DNA of 10,329 nucleotides from Bryobacterales bacterium (GTDB lineage Bacteria > Acidobacteriota > Terriglobia > Bryobacterales > Bryobacteraceae): assembly GCA_003164075.1 (NCBI GenBank), contig PLRZ01000027.1, forward strand, positions 1 through 10,329. Direction: 5' to 3'. Position numbers and translations under genes: made by a program. Numbering within the stretch: the first letter of the stretch is position 1; every line of letters starts with the position of its first letter. Under the pieces are notes generated by a model. The model saw nothing but the letters and a program-made list of their open reading frames with translations, ran no database searches and was not told where the DNA came from. Positions 1-4,973 of the stretch are shown here, piece by piece.

Positions 1-502
1 CAGTCGTCGTGATGTACATGCCATCTGCCTTGCCGTGCTCGACGACTTTCGTGTCCCCACCGGCGATCCGGACATCCGCTTTTCGCGCTGCGTCGGCCAT
101 CGCCTGAATCTCGGCTTGCAAGATTGAAGTGGGAAGCCCCGCCTCGAGTACAAACGTCACCACCATGGCTTCTGCCCTCGCGCCCGAAACCGCAAGGTCG
201 TTTACGGTGCCATTGACAGCAAGTTCCCCGATGGAACCGCCCGGAAAGGTCAGGGGAGTAACGACAAAGGCGTCCGTGGTAAGGGCCAGACGCGCACCGT
301 CGATCGTCACGCGCGCCGCGTCCGAGAGCGGCTCGCAGCGCGGACCAAACAACATGGGAGCGAACAGGCCTTCGATCAGGCGGCGGCTCGCGCTGCCCCC
401 AGCACCGTGCGCCATTTCGATTTGTGGGTCGCGAAAGCGGACCCTGGGTGCGGCGCCCTCGCCCCGGCTCTCGTTAGCGCGCCCGCTCAGGCTAGCGTGC
501 AA
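1..502 (-). CDS. hypE: HypE, hydrogenase Fe-cyanide maturation factor (3' part beyond window edge)
   Basis: HypE takes the carbamoyl group supplied by HypF, dehydrates it with ATP to a thiocyanate at its C-terminal cysteine, and donates cyanide to iron on the HypC-HypD scaffold in the cytoplasm. I translated this frame by hand; 167 residues are visible, about half a normal HypE. It shows the family's early AHGAGG motif (residues 31-36), then TTDAFVV, FPGGSIGELAVNGTVNDLA and GDTKVVEHGKADG near the window edge, matching the ATP-binding AIR-synthase-like N-terminal domain. The C-terminal catalytic cysteine is off the window. No ATG lies upstream of AHGAGG; the ATG at 415 would remove the start of the first strand. 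I chose TTG at 502, which has AAGGAG 8 nt upstream and overlaps the end of hypD by 16 nt. Identity is secure; the start is tentative. Confidence 0.9.
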   Translation of the reverse strand, partial: MHASLSGRANESRGEGAAPRVRFRDPQIEMAHGAGGSASRRLIEGLFAPMLFGPRCEPLSDAARVTIDGARLALTTDAFVVTPLTFPGGSIGELAVNGTVNDLAVSGARAEAMVVTFVLEAGLPTSILQAEIQAMADAARKADVRIAGGDTKVVEHGKADGMYITTT

Positions 503-1617
503 AGGCTGTTCTCCTTCGGGTTCTTCCGGAGTTCGTAGTTGTAGTAGGCGGCGCATGATCCTTCCGAGGACACCATTAGCGATCCCACCGGATTGTCCGG
601 CGTGCATTCCCGGCTAAACAGTTTGCATTGCGATGGTTTCAAGACTCCCTTCAGTACCTCACCGCACTGCGCGGCCTTGGGATCGGTGACGCTGATCCCA
701 GGGACCTGGAAGCGCTGCTCGGCATCCCATTCCGCAAAGGACTCGCGAATGCGCAGCGCCGACTGGGAGATAAAGCCCAGGCCTCGCCATTCGAAGTACG
801 GGCGTAGCTGAAAAACATCGGCCATCCATCTGAGTGCGGCGCCATTCCCTTCCCAGGGGACGACGCGCTTGTACTGGTTTTCCACCTTCGCTTCGCCTTT
901 CTGAAGCTGGGAAAGGATCATCGCGATCGATTGCAGAAGGTCGAGGGGTTCGAAGCCGGACACAACAATCGGTTTGCCTTCATTGCGGGCAACCCACTCG
1001 TAGGGCCGGCAGCCGATGACGGTGGAGACGTGTCCGGGACCGATGAAGCCGTCGATCCGCATGTCGGGGGAATCGAGAATAGCGCGGATGGCGGGGATGA
1101 TCGTCACGTGGTTGCAAAACACCGAGAAATTATGCAGGCGCTCGGCCTTGGCGCGTAACAAAGTGAGCGCGGTTGAGGGAGCCGTGGTTTCAAAGCCGAT
1201 GGCAAAGAACATCACATGCTTGCCGGGGTTCGATTGGGCAAGCTTGATCGCATCGGACGGCGAATAGATGACCCGCACGTTCATTCCCCGCGCCTTGTGC
1301 TCAAGCGGGCTCCCGTGGGTTCCGGGAACCCGCATCATGTCGCCAAAAGCCGCGAAGATAACGTCAGGCTGCGCAGCGATAGCCAACCCATCGTCGATGC
1401 GTCCCATAGGAAGAACACAGACTGGACAACCCGGTCCGTGAATCAGCTCGATATTGGCAGGGAGCAAGTCCTTCAAGCCGAAACGGTAGATGGCGTGGGT
1501 GTGGCCGCCGCAGACTTCCATCAGCCGGTACTGCCGCTGGGGGTCGGCGAGACGGCAGATCTCGTCAACGGCTTTGGCGATCAGTTGAGGGTTCCGGAAT
1601 TCGTCCAGGTACTTCAT
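487..1617 (-). CDS. hypD: HypD, [NiFe] hydrogenase Fe(CN)2CO assembly protein
   Basis: HypD is the iron-sulfur scaffold that works with HypC to build Fe(CN)2CO for the hydrogenase active site; it accepts cyanide from HypE. The 376-residue protein is full length for the family. It has the MEVCGGHTH motif (Cys36), the GPGCPVC motif (Cys64, Cys67), FAIGFETTAP, FCNHVTIIPA and the GPGHVS segment. The C-terminal [4Fe-4S] ligand set is present (Cys318, Cys331, Cys338, Cys355, the last in SEGSCAAYY). These three N-terminal cysteines correspond to the conserved redox and iron-binding cysteines of characterised HypD proteins. The ATG overlaps the stop of the upstream hypC-like gene as ATGA (1617-1614), so the genes should be translationally coupled. 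No missing key residue was noted. Confidence 0.97.
   Translation of the reverse strand: MKYLDEFRNPQLIAKAVDEICRLADPQRQYRLMEVCGGHTHAIYRFGLKDLLPANIELIHGPGCPVCVLPMGRIDDGLAIAAQPDVIFAAFGDMMRVPGTHGSPLEHKARGMNVRVIYSPSDAIKLAQSNPGKHVMFFAIGFETTAPSTALTLLRAKAERLHNFSVFCNHVTIIPAIRAILDSPDMRIDGFIGPGHVSTVIGCRPYEWVARNEGKPIVVSGFEPLDLLQSIAMILSQLQKGEAKVENQYKRVVPWEGNGAALRWMADVFQLRPYFEWRGLGFISQSALRIRESFAEWDAEQRFQVPGISVTDPKAAQCGEVLKGVLKPSQCKLFSRECTPDNPVGSLMVSSEGSCAAYYNYELRKNPKENSLCTLA
511..516 (-). promoter_or_regulatory. Ribosome binding site supporting a TTG start for hypE
   Basis: On the minus strand this reads AAGGAG, 8 nt before the TTG at 502-500. It lies inside the 3' end of hypD, consistent with translational coupling. 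It is the main reason for preferring TTG over the in-frame ATG at 415. Confidence 0.5.
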
Positions 1618-1910
1618 GTCGCCCTCGATTGATCATAGGATTCCGTGCCACGCTCGCCGAGGATTTCAAGCGCGTGCAAGTGGCCGAGGGCATCGTCTTC
1701 GGTGATTTTGCTCAGACCAAACCCCACGTGAGTCAAGATCCAATCGCCGGGCGCAAGTTGTTCGTCCTGGATAAGCATCAGGTCCACCTGGCGCGTCACG
1801 CCCGCGACGTCAACCAGCGCGGAATGGGCGCTCTCCGACACCTCAACGATCTTTCCCGGAATTGCCGAGCAGGTACGACAAGTGTCATCGGACTCCATAG
1901 GTGCCTGCAC
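1614..1910 (-). CDS. Second HypC/HybG-family hydrogenase maturation chaperone, N-terminally extended
   Basis: HypC-family proteins carry the Fe(CN)2CO unit with HypD and bind the large-subunit precursor. This 98-residue protein aligns with the HypC fold: SAIPGKIVEV, then a VDVAGVTRQVDL strand pair and the GDWILTHVGFGLSKI motif. Canonical HypC begins MCLAIPGK, with Cys2 as the iron ligand. Here the equivalent cysteine is Cys14, preceded by a 13-residue extension that includes a second cysteine (Cys11), forming CRTC. The start is GTG at 1910, overlapping the stop of the upstream hypC by one base (TAGTG), with GAGG 7 nt upstream; an in-frame ATG at 1898 is possible but has a weaker site. Either start leaves the key cysteine internal. 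It could be a chaperone specific to this hydrogenase, or one for a different maturation step. Confidence 0.88.
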   Translation of the reverse strand: MQAPMESDDTCRTCSAIPGKIVEVSESAHSALVDVAGVTRQVDLMLIQDEQLAPGDWILTHVGFGLSKITEDDALGHLHALEILGERGTESYDQSRAT

Positions 1911-2170
1911 TAGAAGTCCTCGCCGTCGGGTCCCATCTCCTCCTGGAGCAGCCCCATCGACTCCAGTAGTTTGTAGCTTCGCTCCGCTTCCTCCCGATCG
2001 ACGCGGCTGATGGCGAAGCCCACGTGCACCAGCACGTAATCCCCGATTGACGCTTCAGGAACAAGATCGAGGCAGGTCTGGCGACTAACGCCCCCGAACT
2101 CCACTCGACCGATCCGAATCCCGTTTTGCTCTTCGCTGCTGGCAATCTTCCCGGGAATAGCCAGGCACAT
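1910..2170 (-). CDS. hypC: HypC, canonical hydrogenase maturation chaperone
   Basis: This 86-residue protein begins MCLAIPGKI, the family signature; Met removal would expose Cys2, which in HypC binds the Fe(CN)2CO precursor and contacts HypD and the large-subunit precursor. It continues with FGGVSRQTCLDLV and the conserved GDYVLVHVGFAISRV block, followed by an acidic C-terminal helix region. Length is normal for the family. It starts 4 nt after the stop of the protease gene, with a GAGGGGGA purine tract about 8-10 nt before the ATG. The next gene is a second, divergent HypC-family member that overlaps it by one base. The two share fold-level motifs but differ through most of their length, so this is not a recent duplication. 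Confidence 0.96.
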   Translation of the reverse strand: MCLAIPGKIASSEEQNGIRIGRVEFGGVSRQTCLDLVPEASIGDYVLVHVGFAISRVDREEAERSYKLLESMGLLQEEMGPDGEDF

Positions 2171-2174
2171 GTTT

Positions 2175-2711
2175 CTAGTCCCCCTCGTATGAAATCGCTA
2201 TTGCGGATGAACACACTTCAAGGCTGGACTCCGGCGACTCATTCCACAACCTCAACTGCGCCACAGCAGCATCCACCAACCCCGTAAGCGCCGCCTCTAC
2301 TTCCGAAGACAAAGATGTACTCCAGTCCGTGTTGGCGGGCTGGACGCCGAGCACAACGATATCCTGGGGTACGGTCGATATCAGGGCCAGGGCCGCAATC
2401 AGATCTGCCACGCCCAGTTGATGAACGCTCAATCCACTCGACGTGCCGAGTAACTCGCTCCCGGTCATCCGAATCGGTGTTCCGGGCGCAGTCCCCGAGT
2501 TCACAGCATCCAGAAACAACACGCGAGACGCGTCCGAAACATAGGGCATCAATTCGAGACCGAGCGTCCCTCCATCGAGAATCGTCACCCCCACAGGCAC
2601 TCTCGGGTCATGCTGCAACAGCCGCGCAGCATGCACGCCAACGCCGTCGTCAGAGAGAATGGTGTTGCCGACGCCAACGACCACAGTGTCCGAAGAAAAC
2701 CAATTGTCCAT
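2175..2711 (-). CDS. hyaD: HyaD/HupD-type [NiFe] hydrogenase maturation endopeptidase
   Basis: This protease cuts the C-terminal tail from the large subunit after Ni insertion, letting the active site close. From the ATG at 2711 it is 178 residues. It has VGVGN (12-16) followed by DDGVG, the LDGGTLGLEL segment (45-54), FLDAV with Asp68, and SVHQLG with His97. Comparison with HybD puts Asp22, Asp68 and His97 at its Ni-binding Glu16, Asp62 and His93; Asp in place of Glu at the first position is conservative and, as I recall, resembles HycI. A tail of about 20 residues rich in Ser and Glu follows the core. ATG 2711 has GCGGAG 8 nt upstream. ATG 2729 makes an ATGA overlap with the large-subunit stop and would add six residues; translation could begin at either. 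Confidence 0.93.
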   Translation of the reverse strand: MDNWFSSDTVVVGVGNTILSDDGVGVHAARLLQHDPRVPVGVTILDGGTLGLELMPYVSDASRVLFLDAVNSGTAPGTPIRMTGSELLGTSSGLSVHQLGVADLIAALALISTVPQDIVVLGVQPANTDWSTSLSSEVEAALTGLVDAAVAQLRLWNESPESSLEVCSSAIAISYEGD

Positions 2712-2725
2712 GGTCCGGTCTCCGC

Positions 2726-4435
2726 TCATGCCTTGGCCCTGCCTTGGATGCGCCCACGAGCGTCGACCACGTGGACGGCGCAGGCCAAACACGGATCGAA
2801 GGAGTGAATTGTGCGTAGAAGTTCAAGGGGACGCTCCGGATCGGCCACGGGCGTCTTAAGGAGAGCGGCTTCGTATGCGCCGCGCTGACCGTGGGCATCT
2901 CGCGGGCCCGCATTCCACGTGGAAGGCACTACCGCCTGGTAATTCTTGATCGCCTGGTTCTCGATCTCCACCCAGTGGCCCAGCGACCCTCGCGGCGCCT
3001 CGTAGAAACCGAATCCCCGCGCCGTTTGCGGCCAGGAGGCCGGGTCCCACTTTTGCCCATTATGAATGGCCAGCCTTCCCGTCGATATGTTCTTCCCGAG
3101 CTCCTCGATCCATCCAACCAGGCGATCCGAGAGGAGCAGCGTTTCGAGTGCGCGTGCCGCGATACGGCCGAGAGTCGAAAAGAGCGCGGCGGGCGGGGCT
3201 TTCAGCTTCGCCAGCGTGGAGTCGACCAGTGTTTTGACATCTGCCTGGCCAGAGGCGTAGGCCACCAGGAACCGCGCCAGCGGGCCCACCTCCATGGCTT
3301 TGTCCTGATAGCGAGGGGCTTTGAGCCAGGAATACTTCTGATCCACTTCGAGAAACTCATAAGGAGGTTTGGGGCCGGTGTACTTCGGATTCGTTTCCCC
3401 TTCATACGGATGTTTCGCTGTCTGGTTGCCGTCCGAATACTGATACCACGAATGGGCGACGTACTCCGTAATATTCCCTGGATCCACGGGGTAGACCTTG
3501 GAAAGGTCGCGATTGAGGATGATGCCTCGAGGCAGGAAGAAATTCGCGGGATCTTTAATGCTGCCCTGCGGGTATGCGCCGTAGGACATGAAATTTCCGA
3601 GGCCTTCGCCGCGTTCGAACCAATCGGGGTAGAAGCTGGCTACCGCCAGCACATCCGGGATCAATACCTGACTCACAAACGTCTGTGCGGACTTCGCGAC
3701 CTCCAATAAGAAATCCATGCGTTCCAGATTCACGGTCGCCCCTGGTTCATTCGGGTCGAGAGACGTGGCCATGCCTCCGACCAGAAAGGTTTGCAGGTGG
3801 GGGTTCTTCCCACCGAGAACTGCGTGAATCCGGATGAACTGCTTCTGGAATTGGAGTGCCTCCAGGTAGTGCGCGACGGCCATCAGGTTTGCTTCCGGCG
3901 GGAGACGATAGGCTGGATGTCCCCAGTAACCGGAGCCAAAGAGACTCAGTTGGCGGCTGGCTACCAAGGAGCTGATGCGGTCCTGAACCCCCTTGAAATA
4001 CTTCGCGCTGGATAGCTTCCAGTCGGAGATTGACTGCGCCAACGTCGAGGTCTTCGCCGGGTCCGCCTTCAGGGCCGAGACTACATCCACCCAATCCAAG
4101 GCGTGCAGGTGATAGAAGTGCACTACGTGATCTTGAATGGCTTGCGTCGCCGCGATAATGTTACGGACAAGGCGGGCATTGTCGGGAATTTCGATGCCTA
4201 AAGCGTCCTCTACCGCGTTGACCGAGGCAAGAGCGTGGACCATGGTGCAGACTCCACAGATCCTCTGTGCCCAGATCCAGGCCTCTCTCGGATCGCGGCC
4301 GCGAAGGATCAACTCGATTCCCCGGAACATCGTCCCCGAACTCCAGGCATCGGTTATGACGCCGCCGTCCACCTGGGCCTCAATGCGGAGGTGCCCCTCA
4401 ATACGCGTCACTGGATCGACTACAATCCGCGCCAT
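2726..4435 (-). CDS. hyaB: [NiFe] uptake hydrogenase large subunit, group 1
   Basis: This is the catalytic subunit, holding the Ni-Fe(CN)2CO centre that splits H2. The 569-residue protein has the N-terminal RIEGHLRIE block, the L1 motif RICGVCTMVH (Cys60, Cys63, His67) and the L2 motif DPCLACAVH (Cys549, Cys552, His555). All four Ni-ligand cysteines are present. Fourteen residues follow His555 and should be removed by the protease encoded next. There is no signal peptide, as expected for a subunit carried through the Tat pathway by its small-subunit partner. The ATG has an excellent AAGGAGG site 5 nt upstream. Length and motifs fit group 1 membrane-bound respiratory hydrogenases; I do not assign a subgroup from sequence alone. 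The gene is separated from its small subunit by the cytochrome and a small membrane protein, which is not the common order. Confidence 0.98.
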   Translation of the reverse strand: MARIVVDPVTRIEGHLRIEAQVDGGVITDAWSSGTMFRGIELILRGRDPREAWIWAQRICGVCTMVHALASVNAVEDALGIEIPDNARLVRNIIAATQAIQDHVVHFYHLHALDWVDVVSALKADPAKTSTLAQSISDWKLSSAKYFKGVQDRISSLVASRQLSLFGSGYWGHPAYRLPPEANLMAVAHYLEALQFQKQFIRIHAVLGGKNPHLQTFLVGGMATSLDPNEPGATVNLERMDFLLEVAKSAQTFVSQVLIPDVLAVASFYPDWFERGEGLGNFMSYGAYPQGSIKDPANFFLPRGIILNRDLSKVYPVDPGNITEYVAHSWYQYSDGNQTAKHPYEGETNPKYTGPKPPYEFLEVDQKYSWLKAPRYQDKAMEVGPLARFLVAYASGQADVKTLVDSTLAKLKAPPAALFSTLGRIAARALETLLLSDRLVGWIEELGKNISTGRLAIHNGQKWDPASWPQTARGFGFYEAPRGSLGHWVEIENQAIKNYQAVVPSTWNAGPRDAHGQRGAYEAALLKTPVADPERPLELLRTIHSFDPCLACAVHVVDARGRIQGRAKA

Positions 4436-4660
4436 GCCGTCCTCCTTATCCTTCCGTACTGCCCAGCTGCTTCACGGTCTCGAATCGGCACCGTCTTCGA
4501 TCCGATTCTGCCCCAGACCACGTCTTCGGCCGCCTGACGAACCGCCCTACGGCCAATCATCCGCCATCGCCGCAAGATGCCGTCTGCCGAGACGTCCACG
4601 CCATCCCGCCACGCCAATGGCAGGCGCCCGGGTTGAGGTAACCGCACGCGGGAACCTCGC
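4436..4660 (-). other. 225-nt gap upstream of the large-subunit gene, no gene supported
   Basis: This is the longest gap in the cluster. An arginine-rich open frame crosses it (4740 to 4420) but has no convincing start site, overlaps genes at both ends and looks like GC-rich shadow coding. I see no clear sigma-70 or sigma-54 promoter and no strong terminator. It may hold a 5' leader or an internal promoter for the large-subunit gene. Confidence 0.4.
4441..4447 (-). promoter_or_regulatory. Strong ribosome binding site of the large-subunit gene
   Basis: The minus strand reads AAGGAGG, ending 5 nt before the ATG at 4435. It is the strongest Shine-Dalgarno match I noticed in the window. It fixes the large-subunit start and suggests high, independent initiation for this gene after the 225-nt gap that precedes it. 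Confidence 0.8.
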
Positions 4661-4852
4661 CTACGCCGCTGTATCTTCTCTTTCTGCATCGGCGTGATCC
4701 GGCGGTGCTGGCGGGCTGCTTTTGATGACAAAGCTGTCAATCAATACAAGGATTCCGAAGATGACGAATCCCCATGCTCCGCGACTGAGGATACCGACGC
4801 CGACCGAGATCGACATGAAAGCCACAACCCTCAATGCTCGAGTTCCGTTCAT
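4661..4852 (-). CDS. Small two-helix membrane protein of unknown function in the hydrogenase operon
   Basis: I do not recognise this 63-residue protein. It has two hydrophobic segments, about residues 7-22 and 25-43, separated by a short SRG turn, so both termini should be on the same side. Arg5 and Arg8 precede the first helix and Lys44 follows the second, which by the positive-inside rule suggests cytoplasmic ends. The tail is rich in Pro, Asp, Glu and Ala. The ATG at 4852 is preceded by AGGGAG 5 nt upstream, good support that it is translated. It lies between the cytochrome fusion and the large-subunit gene, on the same strand. It could stabilise or assemble the cytochrome complex, but that is inference from position only. 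It is not an Isp2-type protein, having no cysteines. Confidence 0.65.
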   Translation of the reverse strand: MNGTRALRVVAFMSISVGVGILSRGAWGFVIFGILVLIDSFVIKSSPPAPPDHADAEREDTAA

Positions 4853-4890
4853 ATGCGCTCCCTAAACTGCTCCGTTCTTGCTGTTGTTTT

Positions 4891-4912
4891 CGCGGCGCAG
4901 GTGCGCGCCGCG
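4891..4912 (-). repeat. Perfect 8-bp GC-rich inverted repeat between cytochrome and small membrane protein genes
   Basis: The arms are cgcggcgc (4891-4898) and gcgccgcg (4905-4912), perfectly complementary, with a 6-nt loop. In minus-strand RNA this hairpin follows the cytochrome stop by about 60 nt and precedes the small membrane protein start by about 40 nt. It is followed there by A-rich, not U-rich, sequence, so it is not a standard intrinsic terminator for the operon. It could slow 3' decay or set the relative amounts of upstream and downstream products. On the plus strand it is followed by TTTTCTGTT, which would look like a terminator, but no plus-strand gene ends there. Confidence 0.6.
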
Positions 4913-4973
4913 TTTTCTGTTGTCCCACCGTGGCTCGCCCGGCCTGCCATGCCTGTTGGGGTATACGAATCAC

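Noticed and set aside
2712..2792. Longer N-terminus of the maturation protease from 2792
   Set aside because: The extra residues overlap the conserved C-terminal coding region of the large subunit and are Arg-rich. Starts at 2711 or 2729 fit the family length and the usual coupling.
2891..3709. Plus-strand open frame of 272 codons, the longest on that strand
   Set aside because: It lies wholly opposite the hydrogenase large subunit, whose motifs are unmistakable. The frame is Arg-rich with no recognisable domain and is a shadow of GC-rich coding DNA.
4420..4740. Minus-strand open frame of 106 codons covering the gap before the large-subunit gene
   Set aside because: It overlaps the end of the small membrane protein and the start of the large subunit, is very Arg-rich, and its possible starts lack good ribosome sites. 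I treated the gap as non-coding.
4891..4916. Intrinsic terminator on the plus strand (GC stem followed by T-rich sequence)
   Set aside because: There is no plus-strand gene upstream for it to terminate. The hairpin is kept as a minus-strand intercistronic element.
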